From: Kocuria sp.
Lineage (GTDB): Bacteria > Actinomycetota > Actinomycetes > Actinomycetales > Micrococcaceae
Length of the DNA: 58,842 bases
Reading direction: 5' to 3'
Assembly: GCA_030454085.1 (NCBI GenBank)
Contig: JAKDJD010000015.1
Coordinates: forward strand, 1 to 58,842
Positions 19,031 through 29,412 of this stretch are shown here, piece after piece. How positions within the stretch are numbered: the stretch's first letter is position 1; every line of letters begins with the position of its first letter. A program made the translations under genes and the position numbers. Below the pieces are notes generated by a model, which was given only the letters and a program-made list of their open reading frames with translations, did not search any database and was not told the DNA's origin.

Positions 19031-21915
19031 CAGTCCTCCAGAATCTCGGATAGAAAATACCCGGTATGGCTTCCGTCCACGCGGGCGACCTGTTCGGGAG
19101 TGCCTTGGGCTACCACCTGTCCGCCCCCGTTGCCGCCTTCAGGGCCCATGTCCACGATCCAGTCTGCCGACTTGATGACGTCGAGGTTGTGCTCGATCGT
19201 CAGGACGGTGTTCCCCTTGTCGACCAGCCCCTGGAGCACATTCAACAACTTGCTGATGTCTTCGAAGTGGAGGCCCGTGGTCGGTTCGTCCAGAACGTAG
19301 ATGGTCCGGCCGTTGGATCGCCGCTGGAGTTCCGTCGCCAGCTTCACGCGTTGGGCCTCGCCACCGGACAGCGTCGGGGCGGGTTGGCCGAGGCGTATGT
19401 ACCCCAGCCCGACGTCGACAAGAGTGTTGAGGTGCCGGGCTATGGGGGTGAACGCGGAGAAGAACTCGGCTGCCTCCTCGACCGGCATGTCCAGGACATC
19501 CGCGATGGTCTTGCCCTTGTAACGGATTTCGAGGGTCTCCCTGTTGTACCTGGCACCGTGGCACACCTCGCAGGGCACGAAGACGTCCGGCAGGAAGTTC
19601 ATCTCAATCTTCAAGGTTCCGTCCCCATGGCACGCTTCGCAGCGGCCGCCCTTGACGTTGAAGGAGAATCGGCCCGGCAGGTAACCCCGGACTTTGGCCT
19701 CGTTGGTCTCTGCAAACAACTTGCGGATGTGATCGAAGACCCCGGTGTAAGTAGCTGCGTTCGATCGTGGCATGCGCCCGATAGGGCTCTGGTCCACGTG
19801 AACGATCTTGTCCAGATGTTCCAACCCCTCGACACGCTGATGCCGCCCCGGCACCTGCTTGGCACCGTTCAGCTTGTTGGCCAGTGCGGTATAGAGAATG
19901 TCGTTGACCAGAGTGGACTTGCCCGAGCCGGACACGCCGGTAATGGCGGTGAAGACGCCGAGGGGGAATTCGACATCGATTCCCGTCAGGTTGTTCTCCT
20001 TGGCCCCGACCACCTTGACCATACGCTTCTTGTCGATCGGGCGACGTTTCGATGGCAGTGAGATCTCGCGGCGTCGGTCGAGGTAGGCGCCCGTGAGCGA
20101 CCGCTGATTGGACAAGAGATCTTCGTACGTACCCGAGTGGACAATTTCGCCGCCGTGCTCGCCAGCTCCCGGTCCGACGTCCACGATCCAGTCCGATTCC
20201 TTGATGGTGTCCTCATCGTGCTCGACGACGATCAGGGTATTGCCCAGGTCCCGGAGTTTGCTCAGGGTTTCGATCAGGCGACGGTTGTCCCGCTGGTGGA
20301 GGCCGATCGAGGGTTCGTCGAGGACATAGAGAACACCCACGAGTCCAGAACCGATCTGGGTCGCCAAACGAATGCGCTGCGCCTCGCCGCCGGACAACGT
20401 GGCTGCCGCGCGCTCCAGATTCAGGTAGTCGAGCCCGACGTCGAGAAGAAACTGAAGGCGCGCATTGATTTCTTTCAGAACCTGGTCGGCGATCTTCGAC
20501 TCGCGCTCAGAAAGTTCCAGACCGACCATGAATTTTTGGGTATCCGTCATCGACATTGCCGTGACCTCGGCAATCGATGCCCCGCCCACGGTGACCGCGA
20601 GCATGGTCGGATTCAGGCGGGCACCGTCACAAGCGGGGCAGGCAACCTGACGCATGTACTGTTCATACCGGTCCTTCGCCCAGTCGGACTCGGTCTCCTC
20701 ATGCTTCCTCTTGATATAGGCGTAGACGCCCTCGAACCCGGAGGTGTATCGGCGTTCGCGGCCGAACCTGTTGCGGTACGAAACCTCGACCTTGAAATCT
20801 TTGCCGTTGAGGATCGCTTGACGGGCCTTGCTGCTCAGGTTCTCCCATGGGGTGTTGAGGTCGAAGCCCACCTCTTTTCCGAGACCCGCCAGAAGGCGCA
20901 GCCAGTATTCGGTGGTGGACTTGCCCTGTGACCAGGGAGCGATGGCCCCTTCGCCCAAAGTTTTTTCCGGATCGGGAATGACCAGGTCTTCATCGACCTC
21001 CAGACGAGACCCGATGCCGTCGCACTCCGGGCACGCACCGAAAGGGCTGTTGAAAGAAAAGGCCCGCGGTTCGATCTCCGTGGTTTCGATCGGGTGCTCG
21101 TTGGGGCAGGCCAGGTTTTCGCTGAATGTGCGCTGGCCTGCGTCCGAATCGTCGTCGACGAAATCGACCACGACCCTGCCGTCAGCAAGTCCGAGCGCCG
21201 TCTCGATGGAATCCGTCAGCCGCTGGTGAATCGAGTCCTTGATGACCAGACGATCGACCACCACGGAAATGGAGTGCTTGTACTGCTTCTTGAGCTTGGG
21301 CGCCTCCGCAAGCTGGATCTGCTCACCGTCAACCACGGCACGGGAATATCCCTGTTGGGTCAGTGACGCGAACAGGTCGGCGAACTCGCCCTTTCGGGAA
21401 CGCACCATCGGGGCCAGAACCTGCAAGCGAGTCCGCTCGGGAGAGGACATGAGCTGGTCGACGATGGCCTGCGGAGTCTGCTTCTCGATGGGCTCCCCAC
21501 AGATGGGACAGTGGGGGTGTCCGATCCGCGCCCACAACAGGCGCATGTAATCGTAGATTTCGGTAATAGTGCCGACCGTGGACCGCGGATTCTTCGACGT
21601 GGACTTCTGATCGATCGACACTGCCGGCGAGAGACCCTCGATGAAGTCCACGTCCGGCTTGTCGACCTGGCCCAGGAACATGCGCGCATAGGCGGACAGC
21701 GATTCGACGTACCGGCGTTGTCCCTCGGCGAAGATCGTGTCGAAGGCCAGAGAGGACTTTCCCGATCCGGAGAGCCCTGTGAACACGATCATCGCATTGC
21801 GCGGAATATCCAAGTCAACATTCCTGAGATTGTTCTCCCGTGCGCCCTTGACCAGAATTCTGGTGAGATCCTGCGGCATACCGGGTTCGTGTCCCTCAAC
21901 GTGCTGAATGGTCAT
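19030..21915 (-). CDS. uvrA: Excinuclease ABC subunit A
   Basis: UvrA is the damage-sensing ABC ATPase of nucleotide excision repair. Two ATP-binding cassettes are present: Walker [13 protein letters not shown] near the N-terminus and [12 protein letters not shown] in the second half, each with an LSGGEAQR signature. Zinc modules are visible ([16 protein letters not shown] / CEVCHGARY). From ATG 21915 it has 961 residues. Alternative starts are TTG 21969 and ATG 21879; none has an ideal ribosome site. A TAGAAT hexamer lies upstream. It is coupled to the HAD gene downstream. Confidence 0.96.
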   Translation of the reverse strand: MTIQHVEGHEPGMPQDLTRILVKGARENNLRNVDLDIPRNAMIVFTGLSGSGKSSLAFDTIFAEGQRRYVESLSAYARMFLGQVDKPDVDFIEGLSPAVSIDQKSTSKNPRSTVGTITEIYDYMRLLWARIGHPHCPICGEPIEKQTPQAIVDQLMSSPERTRLQVLAPMVRSRKGEFADLFASLTQQGYSRAVVDGEQIQLAEAPKLKKQYKHSISVVVDRLVIKDSIHQRLTDSIETALGLADGRVVVDFVDDDSDAGQRTFSENLACPNEHPIETTEIEPRAFSFNSPFGACPECDGIGSRLEVDEDLVIPDPEKTLGEGAIAPWSQGKSTTEYWLRLLAGLGKEVGFDLNTPWENLSSKARQAILNGKDFKVEVSYRNRFGRERRYTSGFEGVYAYIKRKHEETESDWAKDRYEQYMRQVACPACDGARLNPTMLAVTVGGASIAEVTAMSMTDTQKFMVGLELSERESKIADQVLKEINARLQFLLDVGLDYLNLERAAATLSGGEAQRIRLATQIGSGLVGVLYVLDEPSIGLHQRDNRRLIETLSKLRDLGNTLIVVEHDEDTIKESDWIVDVGPGAGEHGGEIVHSGTYEDLLSNQRSLTGAYLDRRREISLPSKRRPIDKKRMVKVVGAKENNLTGIDVEFPLGVFTAITGVSGSGKSTLVNDILYTALANKLNGAKQVPGRHQRVEGLEHLDKIVHVDQSPIGRMPRSNAATYTGVFDHIRKLFAETNEAKVRGYLPGRFSFNVKGGRCEACHGDGTLKIEMNFLPDVFVPCEVCHGARYNRETLEIRYKGKTIADVLDMPVEEAAEFFSAFTPIARHLNTLVDVGLGYIRLGQPAPTLSGGEAQRVKLATELQRRSNGRTIYVLDEPTTGLHFEDISKLLNVLQGLVDKGNTVLTIEHNLDVIKSADWIVDMGPEGGNGGGQVVAQGTPEQVARVDGSHTGYFLSEILED

Positions 21916-21990
21916 GACCTGCCTGTCTGCGTGGTTGCTCCGGACCGGGAGGTCGTGCGACTGGCGCAAACACTCCCCATTCGAAGATTT

Positions 21991-21996
21991 ATTCTA
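21991..21996 (-). promoter_or_regulatory. Candidate uvrA -10 element in an A/T-rich dyad
   Basis: On the minus strand this reads TAGAAT. It is flanked by attcg ... cgaat, an imperfect inverted repeat at about 21979-22002. The dyad does not match the usual actinobacterial LexA box well, so SOS control of uvrA is not established from sequence. Confidence 0.3.
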
Positions 21997-22080
21997 ACGA
22001 ATCTGCGCCGCGTGGTGGAGAAATCGGCCCAGGGTGAACGTTACGCGCGCGTGGGTTGCGCGCGAGCGGGACGGAAGACC

Positions 22081-22086
22081 TACACT
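22081..22086 (+). promoter_or_regulatory. Candidate -10 of a leaderless transcript (MBL gene)
   Basis: TACACT lies 7 nt before the ATG at 22094, so the expected transcript start falls at or next to the start codon. There is no good -35, which is common in actinobacteria. Confidence 0.35.
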
Positions 22087-22093
22087 CGAAGGC

Positions 22094-22762
22094 ATGATGG
22101 CAATCGCTACCGAAAAGATGGACCTGGGTGAGGTCACCATCCGTTATATCAGCGTCTCCGACATGGACAACAACGTCTACTTGGTGACGTGCAAGCAGAC
22201 CGGCACCCAGCTGTTGATCGATGCGGCGGACGACCCCGACTCGATTTCACGACTCGTGGCCGCAGGAGCCCACGACGTCGACGCCCAGTGCGCCTGTTGC
22301 GGAAACGTTCAGCTGATCGTGACTACCCACTCGCATTGGGACCATGTGCGAGCGCTCCCCGAGATCAAGTCCCGTTCGGAGGCACTCACCGCGTGCGGCG
22401 ATGCCGATGAGTCCGACATCGACGTGCCCATGGACATCACCTTCGAGGATGGCGACACTGCCGATTTGGAAGGTTTCTCCTTGGACGTGATCGGCCTGGC
22501 CGGTCACACACCCGGATCCATCGCCCTCGCTTACACCCCGGAGGAGGGCCCGACCTACATTTTCACGGGCGATTCCCTGTTCCCGGGCGGCGTGGGCAAG
22601 ACTGGCTCCCCGGAGGCTTTCGAGTCCCTCTTGCACGATGTGACCACGAAGATTTTTGACGTCTACGACGACGACACTGTCATCCTTCCCGGACACGGCA
22701 AGTCCACCACTCTGGGTGCCGAGCGGCCCCATCTGGATGAGTGGGCCCAGCGAGGCTGGTAG
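22094..22762 (+). CDS. MBL-fold metallohydrolase (glyoxalase II-like)
   Basis: This 222-residue metallo-beta-lactamase-fold hydrolase carries the dinuclear-site motif THSHWDH (HxHxDH), GLAGHTPGSIAL with the third-site His, TGDSLFPGGVGKTG with the bridging Asp, and LPGHG near the C-terminus. This pattern fits hydroxyacylglutathione hydrolase-like or other thioester hydrolases; mycothiol-linked roles are possible in actinobacteria but not shown here. The start is ATG 22094 or 22097. It diverges from uvrA and converges with fhs. Fold is certain, substrate is not. Confidence 0.85.
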   Translation: MMAIATEKMDLGEVTIRYISVSDMDNNVYLVTCKQTGTQLLIDAADDPDSISRLVAAGAHDVDAQCACCGNVQLIVTTHSHWDHVRALPEIKSRSEALTACGDADESDIDVPMDITFEDGDTADLEGFSLDVIGLAGHTPGSIALAYTPEEGPTYIFTGDSLFPGGVGKTGSPEAFESLLHDVTTKIFDVYDDDTVILPGHGKSTTLGAERPHLDEWAQRGW

Positions 22763-22787
22763 TACTTGCGCGCTGTCGGAGGGTTCT

Positions 22788-22825
22788 CTGCCCCGGAAAG
22801 CCGGTTTGCCGGTTTTCCGGGGCAG
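22788..22825. terminator. Bidirectional terminator between the MBL gene and fhs
   Basis: A 17-bp stem with one G-T pair and loop tttg (arms 22788-22804 and 22809-22825) sits between two convergent genes and is followed by attcttt on the plus strand. Confidence 0.75.
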
Positions 22826-22856
22826 ATTCTTTCGCGTGGTCGGCCTCCGGTTGAGG

Positions 22857-24557
22857 TCAGAAGAGACCCTGGATTGTTCCTGAGTCGTCGAATCCTATGC
22901 GTTCGGCGGCGGGATGGCGCGACAGCCCGGGCATGGTCCTGATTGTTCCGCAGAGGGCGTACACGTACCCGGCACCGGCCGCGAGGCGAACCTCTCGCAC
23001 GGGAAGTCGCCACCCTGTCGGGGCGCCTTTCAGCCCGGGGTCCGAGGACAGTGAAAGATGCGTCTTGGCGATCACGACCGGCAACCGTCCGAACCCCAGG
23101 CGTTCGTAGCGTTCGAGTTGCTGAGCGGCCGCTGGGCTGAGATCCACTCCGTCTGCCCCGTACACCTCGGTCGCGACCTTCTCGATTTTGGTGGTCAGGG
23201 GATCGTTGAGGCCGTAGGTGAACCTGAGGTGCCCTGGCTGGTCACAGGCTCGCACCACGGCGTCCGCGAGGTCGGTCGCGCCGGCCCCTCCCTGGGACAC
23301 TCCCCTGTGCACCGCGACTTCAGCACCCTCTTCTGCGGCGATGGTTCGGATTGCCTCATGCTCGGATTCGTGATCCGTGGGGAATGCGTTGATGGCCACG
23401 ACCGGAGATACGCCGAAGGAGCGGACGATGTCGATGTGCTTGCGAAGATTGGCTGCGCCTGCCGCGACGTCCTCCGGGCTTTCGGCCAACATTCCGTCGG
23501 GTAGAGGCTGTCCCGGAACAATGCGGTACCTGCCGGAGTGTGATTTGAGGGCGCGGACGGTGACCACGAGAACGGCGGCGTCCGGTCGCAACCCACTGGT
23601 GCGGCATTTGACGTTGAAGAAGCGTTCGGCTCCCATGTCTGCACCGAAACCGGCTTCGGTGATGACGTAATCGGAGTGTTCCAGACCGACGTAGTCGGCC
23701 ACGACGGACGAGTTGCCCGTCGCAATGTTTCCGAACGGGCCGGCGTGGATCAGTGCGGGGGTGTGCTCGAGGGTCTGCATCAGGTTGGGTTTGATCGCGT
23801 CGGCCAGGATGACCGACATCGCGCCGTCGGCCTTGAGGGCGCGGGCGGTCACGGGTTCTCCGCTCCTGGTCAAGCCGACCACGATGCGGGCCAGGCGCTC
23901 GTGCAGATCGTTCAGGCTCGTGGCCAGGGAGAGTATGACCATTACTTCGCTGGCCGAGGTGATGTCGAAGCCCGTCTGCCTTGTGACCCCGTCGGTGCGT
24001 TCCCCGAGTCCGACGACGATGTTGCGCAGTGATCTGTCGTTGACATCGAGGACTCGACGCCACGTGATGGAGCGCTCGTCGATGTCCAGCTCATTGCCGA
24101 AATGAAGGTGGTTGTCCAGGATTGCGGCCAGCATGTTGTGGGCCGCGGTGACCGCGTGGAAGTCTCCGGTCAGGTGCAGGTTCAGCTTCTCCATCGGAAC
24201 AACTTGGGAATATCCTCCCCCGGCGGCTCCGCCCTTGATGCCGAACGTCGGGCCCATCGATGGCTGGCGGAGCGCGAGCATCGCGTTGCGTCCCCTGGCT
24301 GCCATTCCCTGGGCCAGCGACACGCTCGTTGCCGTTTTGCCTTCCCCGAGGGGTGTGGGGGTCACCGCGGTCACGACGACGTATTTGCTACCGGTGCCTG
24401 TTCCGCCCGAAGAGGCCTCCAACTCGATCTTGGCCACGTGCTTGCCGTAGGGCTCAAGCCGCTCCTCCGGTATTCCGGCGCGCGCAGCAACCGCCGCGAT
24501 GGGCTCCAGCTTCGCGCCCTGGGCGATCTCGAGGTCCGAGGGGAAAGGCAGGTTCAT
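22857..24557 (-). CDS. fhs: Formate-tetrahydrofolate ligase
   Basis: This monofunctional 10-formyltetrahydrofolate synthetase is 566 residues. It activates formate with ATP and loads it on tetrahydrofolate, feeding purine and one-carbon metabolism. The ATP-binding loop TPLGEGKTATS is at 68-78. Further family segments include RQPSMGPTFGIKGGAAGGGY and FGADMGAERFFNVKCR. The ATG at 24557 has a strong caggag site 6 nt upstream; an extended frame to 24665 lacks support. It is divergent from the helicase gene. Confidence 0.96.
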   Translation of the reverse strand: MNLPFPSDLEIAQGAKLEPIAAVAARAGIPEERLEPYGKHVAKIELEASSGGTGTGSKYVVVTAVTPTPLGEGKTATSVSLAQGMAARGRNAMLALRQPSMGPTFGIKGGAAGGGYSQVVPMEKLNLHLTGDFHAVTAAHNMLAAILDNHLHFGNELDIDERSITWRRVLDVNDRSLRNIVVGLGERTDGVTRQTGFDITSASEVMVILSLATSLNDLHERLARIVVGLTRSGEPVTARALKADGAMSVILADAIKPNLMQTLEHTPALIHAGPFGNIATGNSSVVADYVGLEHSDYVITEAGFGADMGAERFFNVKCRTSGLRPDAAVLVVTVRALKSHSGRYRIVPGQPLPDGMLAESPEDVAAGAANLRKHIDIVRSFGVSPVVAINAFPTDHESEHEAIRTIAAEEGAEVAVHRGVSQGGAGATDLADAVVRACDQPGHLRFTYGLNDPLTTKIEKVATEVYGADGVDLSPAAAQQLERYERLGFGRLPVVIAKTHLSLSSDPGLKGAPTGWRLPVREVRLAAGAGYVYALCGTIRTMPGLSRHPAAERIGFDDSGTIQGLF

Positions 24558-24653
24558 GATTGACTCCTGGGTTCCGGGAACAGCCGTATTCATTATGTCC
24601 CGACGCTCTTCCGGAACGCCGAATCCGAGGACCGGCATGTCATAGTCCGCGGG

Positions 24654-24659
24654 TACGAT
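24654..24659 (+). promoter_or_regulatory. Candidate -10 of a leaderless transcript (helicase gene)
   Basis: TACGAT ends 8 nt before the ATG at 24668, with no convincing Shine-Dalgarno sequence in between. Confidence 0.35.
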
Positions 24660-24667
24660 GGTCAACG

Positions 24668-27277
24668 ATGAAACTTCTCGAAGCCCTGGACCCCAAATTT
24701 GCGGAACCGGATCACCACTACTTCCGTGGGGACTACGCTTCCAACTCCCTCAACCAGGAGGAGATCTACAACGGCTTCACCGACTGGATCTCGTCGCGGG
24801 ACATGGAGCTCTACCCTGCGCAGGACGAAGCCGTTCTGGGCATAGCCTCCGGGGCGAATGTCATCCTCGCCACCCCCACTGGTTCCGGCAAGTCGACGGT
24901 GGCGGTGGCCGCGCACTTCGCCGGACTCGCCCAGGGCCAGCGGTCCTATTACACGGCACCGATCAAGGCACTGGTTTCAGAGAAATTCTTCGACCTCTGC
25001 GCGATCTTCGGTGCCGAGAACGTCGGAATGATCACCGGGGATTCCTCGGTCAATGCCCAGGCGCCGATTGTCTGCTGCACCGCGGAGATCCTGGCCAACG
25101 TGGTCCTCCGCGAAGGTGAGGGTGCGGATGTGACCCAAGTGGTGATGGACGAATTCCATTTCTACTCCGATCCCCAGCGAGGCTGGGCATGGCAGGTTCC
25201 GCTCCTTGAATTGCCCCAGGCGCAATTTCTTCTGATGAGTGCGACCCTGGGCGACGTCACTCGCTTCGAGCGTGAGCTGACCGAGTTGACGGGGCGGGAG
25301 ACTGCCTACGTGACCAGTTCCGAGCGGCCGATCCCGTTGCACTACTACTACTCCGAGGAACCCGTCCACGAGGCCATCGAGGAACTCGTGAAAACCGGTC
25401 AAGCTCCCGTCTACGTGGTCCACTTCTCCCAATTGCAGGCGATGGACCAGGCCCAATCACTCATGAGCCTGAACCTCCTGACCAGAGAGGAAAAGCAACA
25501 GGTCTCCGAAGCGATCGCGGGTTTCCGCTTCTCCTCCGGCTTCGGCAAGGTGCTGAACAAGATGGTGAGGCACGGCGTCGGCGTCCATCACGCCGGGATG
25601 CTGCCCAAATACCGGCGGCTCGTCGAGCAGCTGGCCCAGACCGGTCTGCTGAAGGTCATCTGCGGAACCGATACTCTCGGCGTCGGGATCAACGTCCCGA
25701 TTCGTACCGTCCTGATCACGGCGCTCTCCAAATTCGACGGCGAACGCACCCGTCGCCTCAAGGCCCGCGAGTTCCATCAGGTAGCCGGGCGCGCCGGGCG
25801 GGCCGGGTACGACACGGCGGGGACCGTGGTCGTCCAGGCCCCGGAACACGACATCGAGAACGCCCGGATCGTGCAAAAGGCCCAGCAGAAATTCGATGGG
25901 GACGAGAAGAAGATCGCGCAGTCCACCCGCGGGAAAAAGAAGAAGCCGCCGCAGGGCTTCGTGACGTGGTCGCGGAAGACTTTCGACCAGCTGGTACAGG
26001 CCGTGCCCGAACCGCTGACCTCGTCATTCACGGTGTCGCACTCGATGTTTTTGAATCTGCTGGAACGGCCTGGTGACCCTTTTGCGGCGGCCAAGAAACT
26101 GTTGACCGAAAACCACGAGCCCAGGCCACGCCAGCGCCAATTGATGAGGAAGGCCCTGGGAATCTACCGGGAGCTGCTGGCGGCGGGCGTCGTGGAGAAG
26201 CTGGATGAGCCGGACGAAGATGGTCGGACTGTCCGGTTGACGATCCAGTTGCAGGAGAATTTTGCTCTGAACCAGCCGTTGTCGCCGTTCGCGTTGGCGG
26301 CCTTGTCCTTGTTGGACATGGAAGACCCCGGCTATGCGCTGGACGCCGTATCGGTCATCGAGTCGACACTGGAGAAACCGCGGCAGGTATTGAATGCGCA
26401 AGAGAAGAAGGCCCGCGGCGAGGCCATCGCGGCGATGAAGGCCGAGGGGCTCGACTACACGGAGCGGATGAACGCGGCGGACCGCATCACCTACCCGCAA
26501 CCATTGGCGGAAATGTTGGAGGATGCGTTCGAAACCTACCGCTCGGGTGCGCCGTGGATCGCGGAATTCGAGCTGGCGCCCAAGTCGATCGTCCGTGACA
26601 TGTACGAGCGGGCGATGGGGTTCGGGGACTTCGTGCAGTACTACCAGCTGGCACGGTCCGAAGGGATTCTGCTCCGGTATCTGTCCGATGCATACCGGGC
26701 GCTTCGACAGACCGTGCCGGTCTCCTCACTGACTGAGGACCTGGAGGATCTTGTCGCGTGGCTCGGTGAGCTGATCCGGCAGACGGACAACTCGCTGATC
26801 GACGAGTGGGAGAAGATGACGGCCGGGGAAGACGCCGAACCGACGCAGGACTCCCTCGAGGAACTGGTGGCGGAGCAGGCCCCGAAAGTCACGGACAATG
26901 TGCGTGCCTTCACGATCATGGTCCGGAACGCCATGTTCAGGCGGGTCGAGCTCTTCGCGGAGGAGAAGGAGAAGCTTCTCGGTGAGCTGGACGGAGACCA
27001 CGGCTGGGACGCCGACCGGTGGGCCGAGGCACTGGACGAATACTTCGACGAGTACGACGACATCTACACCGATGCGGATGCCCGGGCGCCACGCCACCTG
27101 AACATGGACAGGTCCGATCCTGAGGTCTGGAAGGTGCGTCAGGCATTCTCGGATCCTTCCGACAACTTCGACTACGGGATCACGGCAACCGTGGACCTGT
27201 TGTCCTCTGACGACGTCGGGGCCCCTGTGATTCGAGTTGATCACGTCGGTGCGCTGAAGGACGCCCCACGTCCCTGA
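24668..27277 (+). CDS. Ski2-like DExH-box helicase with DUF3516-type C-terminal region
   Basis: This 869-residue superfamily 2 helicase has Walker A ATPTGSGKST (about 68-77), Walker B DEFH (161-164), SAT motif LLMSATLGD and motif VI HQVAGRAGRAG, all in order. The Q-motif-like ELYPAQDEAV precedes Walker A. The C-terminal ~450 residues are not a standard Ski2 arch and resemble the DUF3516 region of actinobacterial helicases. A Lys-rich insert (TRGKKKKP) follows the helicase core. RNA processing is the likeliest role, inferred from family. The S33 gene begins 25 bases downstream. Confidence 0.88.
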   Translation: MKLLEALDPKFAEPDHHYFRGDYASNSLNQEEIYNGFTDWISSRDMELYPAQDEAVLGIASGANVILATPTGSGKSTVAVAAHFAGLAQGQRSYYTAPIKALVSEKFFDLCAIFGAENVGMITGDSSVNAQAPIVCCTAEILANVVLREGEGADVTQVVMDEFHFYSDPQRGWAWQVPLLELPQAQFLLMSATLGDVTRFERELTELTGRETAYVTSSERPIPLHYYYSEEPVHEAIEELVKTGQAPVYVVHFSQLQAMDQAQSLMSLNLLTREEKQQVSEAIAGFRFSSGFGKVLNKMVRHGVGVHHAGMLPKYRRLVEQLAQTGLLKVICGTDTLGVGINVPIRTVLITALSKFDGERTRRLKAREFHQVAGRAGRAGYDTAGTVVVQAPEHDIENARIVQKAQQKFDGDEKKIAQSTRGKKKKPPQGFVTWSRKTFDQLVQAVPEPLTSSFTVSHSMFLNLLERPGDPFAAAKKLLTENHEPRPRQRQLMRKALGIYRELLAAGVVEKLDEPDEDGRTVRLTIQLQENFALNQPLSPFALAALSLLDMEDPGYALDAVSVIESTLEKPRQVLNAQEKKARGEAIAAMKAEGLDYTERMNAADRITYPQPLAEMLEDAFETYRSGAPWIAEFELAPKSIVRDMYERAMGFGDFVQYYQLARSEGILLRYLSDAYRALRQTVPVSSLTEDLEDLVAWLGELIRQTDNSLIDEWEKMTAGEDAEPTQDSLEELVAEQAPKVTDNVRAFTIMVRNAMFRRVELFAEEKEKLLGELDGDHGWDADRWAEALDEYFDEYDDIYTDADARAPRHLNMDRSDPEVWKVRQAFSDPSDNFDYGITATVDLLSSDDVGAPVIRVDHVGALKDAPRP

Positions 27278-27290
27278 GGGCCTGTGACCG

Positions 27291-27296
27291 TAGAAT
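27291..27296 (+). promoter_or_regulatory. Candidate -10 of a leaderless transcript (S33 hydrolase)
   Basis: TAGAAT lies 6 nt before the ATG at 27303, inside the 25-base gap after the helicase gene. It suggests an internal leaderless promoter in addition to any read-through. Confidence 0.4.
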
Positions 27297-27302
27297 GGTC
27301 GC

Positions 27303-28715
27303 ATGGCATTCCCCGGATCGACCCCAGTCCCCCACCGCGCCGGCCCGACGCATCGGATCGGCGACCTGGAGCTGACCGAGCACCGGTTCCGGGTGCCACT
27401 GGCCCACGCCTGGCCGTGGAGTCACGGTGGGGAAGCCCCTCCGGCGGCGTCGGCGACCGAAACGATCGAGATATTTGCGCGGGTGGTTACGCGAAACGAC
27501 GTCGAATCACCGGGTGAACCCGGCGACCGCCCCTTCCTGGTGTACCTGCAAGGTGGTCCGGGTATGCCGTCTCCCCGGCCGCTCACCGACTCTGGCTGGG
27601 TCCGACACCTGGCCCGGACCTACAGGGTGGTTTTGCTGGACCAACGGGGAACCGGCCTGTCCTCTCCCCTTTCCGCAGAGATGCTCGCACGTCAGGGAGC
27701 TGCGGCAGCCCAGGTGGCCTGGCTCGAACATTTTCGGGCCGACTCGATCGTCGCCGATGCGGAGTGCGTGCGAGCGACGCTGACGGCCGATGAACCGGAG
27801 AAGCGCTGGGCGAGCCTGGGACAGAGCTTCGGCGGATTCATCACTCTCTCGTATTTGTCCTATGCGCCGGATTCCCTGTTGCATTCCTGGATGACCGCGG
27901 GCCTCGCGCCCATTCACAGCTCGCCGACCGAGGTGTACCGGTCGACGTTCGACAGGGTGGCCGAGCGCAACCTCCAGTACTACGACTGGTACCCGGAGGA
28001 CAGGTTGCGTGCGGTGGAGATTGCCGCTTTTCTCCGAGACCACGATGTCCGGCTGTCCACGGGCGAACGACTCACGCCCCACCGTTTCCAGATGCTGGGC
28101 AATCATCTGGGCGGAAACTCCAGGGTGCACGGTTTGCATTATCTGCTCGAGTCCGCCTTCTCGGAAGGCGGCGGTCTTCCGTCGGAACGTTTCCTGACCG
28201 ACGTCGGCCGCACCGTCTCCTTCGCTGGGCAGCCTTTGTACGCGCTCATGCACGAGGCGATCTATTGCGATGGCCCCGGCGTCTCGAGCCTGTGGGCAGC
28301 GGACAGGATTCGCGCGACGCGGCCGGACTACTCGGAAGAGGCCGACCCGCTGCTCTTCACCGGCGAAATGATCCACCCGTGGTACTTCGAGGAAGACCCC
28401 GCCCTGACGCCCGTGGCCGACGCCGCCCACCTGGTGGCCGAGAAGGACGACTGGGGACATTTGTACGACCTGGACCGATTGGCCCGCAACGAGGTTCCGG
28501 TCGCCGCGAGCGCGTACCGGCCGGACGTCTACGTGGATTTCGACCATGCGATGGAGACCGCTGCCAGCATCCCGAATCTGCGGACGTGGACCTCGAATTC
28601 GATGCACCATGACGCTTTGGGACACAATACCGAGGAAGTCCTGGGGCATTTGGGCGAAGTGTTGGTCGAATCCGGGGCTTTGTCCGAATCGCCCGTATCT
28701 GTCCCTTCACGATGA
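27303..28715 (+). CDS. Alpha/beta hydrolase, S33 prolyl aminopeptidase-like
   Basis: This 470-residue alpha/beta hydrolase has the S33 pattern: oxyanion-loop LQGGPGMPSP (82-91), DQRGTG (113-118), nucleophile S175 in SLGQSFGG, and a late MHHDALGHN that likely supplies the catalytic His. It is longer than single-domain prolyl iminopeptidases and matches the larger actinobacterial proline-iminopeptidase-like group. No signal peptide is seen, so it is probably cytoplasmic. It starts at ATG 27303 with no ribosome site but a -10-like hexamer just upstream. Confidence 0.85.
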   Translation: MAFPGSTPVPHRAGPTHRIGDLELTEHRFRVPLAHAWPWSHGGEAPPAASATETIEIFARVVTRNDVESPGEPGDRPFLVYLQGGPGMPSPRPLTDSGWVRHLARTYRVVLLDQRGTGLSSPLSAEMLARQGAAAAQVAWLEHFRADSIVADAECVRATLTADEPEKRWASLGQSFGGFITLSYLSYAPDSLLHSWMTAGLAPIHSSPTEVYRSTFDRVAERNLQYYDWYPEDRLRAVEIAAFLRDHDVRLSTGERLTPHRFQMLGNHLGGNSRVHGLHYLLESAFSEGGGLPSERFLTDVGRTVSFAGQPLYALMHEAIYCDGPGVSSLWAADRIRATRPDYSEEADPLLFTGEMIHPWYFEEDPALTPVADAAHLVAEKDDWGHLYDLDRLARNEVPVAASAYRPDVYVDFDHAMETAASIPNLRTWTSNSMHHDALGHNTEEVLGHLGEVLVESGALSESPVSVPSR

Positions 28716-28792
28716 GCTTATCCCCCAATTCTGGGGATTCTTCCGGCTGAATTTTGAAGCGCATTTTCCTGAGTCATCCCGCATTCGGCTTC

Positions 28793-28819
28793 TGACAGTT
28801 AGGCTGTTAAGTGACAGTT
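28793..28819 (+). repeat. Direct repeat TGACAGTT upstream of the GNAT gene
   Basis: TGACAGTT occurs at 28793-28800 and again at 28812-28819, 19 bp apart (nearly two helical turns), within the short region before the acetyltransferase start. Possible regulator half-sites; no family assignment. Confidence 0.4.
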
Positions 28820-28864
28820 CCCGGTTGCATGGCGTGACCGGACGGCAGAACGCGGGAGGTTATC

Positions 28865-29374
28865 GTGAGCGGCACGATCACACTTATCGGAAAAACGTGG
28901 GCAAACACGCGCCCCCTGAAGGTCACCACGCGACCGGTCACCGAGGAAGACGCGGACGGCCTCGCCAAGCTCTTTTTCGCTTCCTACGATGACCAGACCG
29001 TCGTCGGCAGCCAGGCCGAAGCCCTTGAAATCATTCACAAGGTTTTCAACGGGGATTTCGGTACTCTGATCAAGTCTGCATCGCCCGTGGTGGTCGATGG
29101 TTCCGGACGCCTGGTCGCCGCGGCTCTCGTCCTTGATTCTCGAGTCGGCAACGACGTCCCGGATGCGCCGTATGTCTTCGAATTGTTCACGGCGGCGTCC
29201 CGGCGGCGTGAGGGCTTCGCGGAGCAGTTGCTTCGTATTGCGATCGATGAGCTCTACCGTCTGGGCCATGAAGAGGTCGCCCTGCGGATCGCGGAGGACA
29301 ATTCACCTGCTCTGGCCCTGTACCTGACCCTGGACTTCAAGCGATGGATTCCGGAGGACGATTCGGAGCTCTGA
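28865..29374 (+). CDS. GNAT family N-acetyltransferase
   Basis: This 169-residue protein has the GNAT fold. The acetyl-CoA-binding loop is in the SRRREGFAEQLLRIAID segment, a variant of the usual Q/RxxGxG/A. The C-terminal strand NSPALALYLTLDFKRW is typical. The substrate is unknown. It starts at GTG 28865 with gggaggttatc giving a strong ribosome site. It stands alone, converging with the SRAP gene, with a tandem octamer upstream. Confidence 0.82.
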   Translation: MSGTITLIGKTWANTRPLKVTTRPVTEEDADGLAKLFFASYDDQTVVGSQAEALEIIHKVFNGDFGTLIKSASPVVVDGSGRLVAAALVLDSRVGNDVPDAPYVFELFTAASRRREGFAEQLLRIAIDELYRLGHEEVALRIAEDNSPALALYLTLDFKRWIPEDDSEL

Positions 29375-29412
29375 TCCTCCTGCGCGGACTCCCGCGAAGA
29401 CGCTGGGCCGGA

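Noticed and set aside
19066..20061. 331-codon frame antisense to uvrA
   Set aside because: uvrA is complete with both ATPase cassettes on the other strand; the shadow shows no motif.
21979..22002. LexA/SOS box before uvrA
   Set aside because: The dyad attcg...cgaat has the wrong spacing and core compared with the actinobacterial TCGAAC-N4-GTTCGA box.
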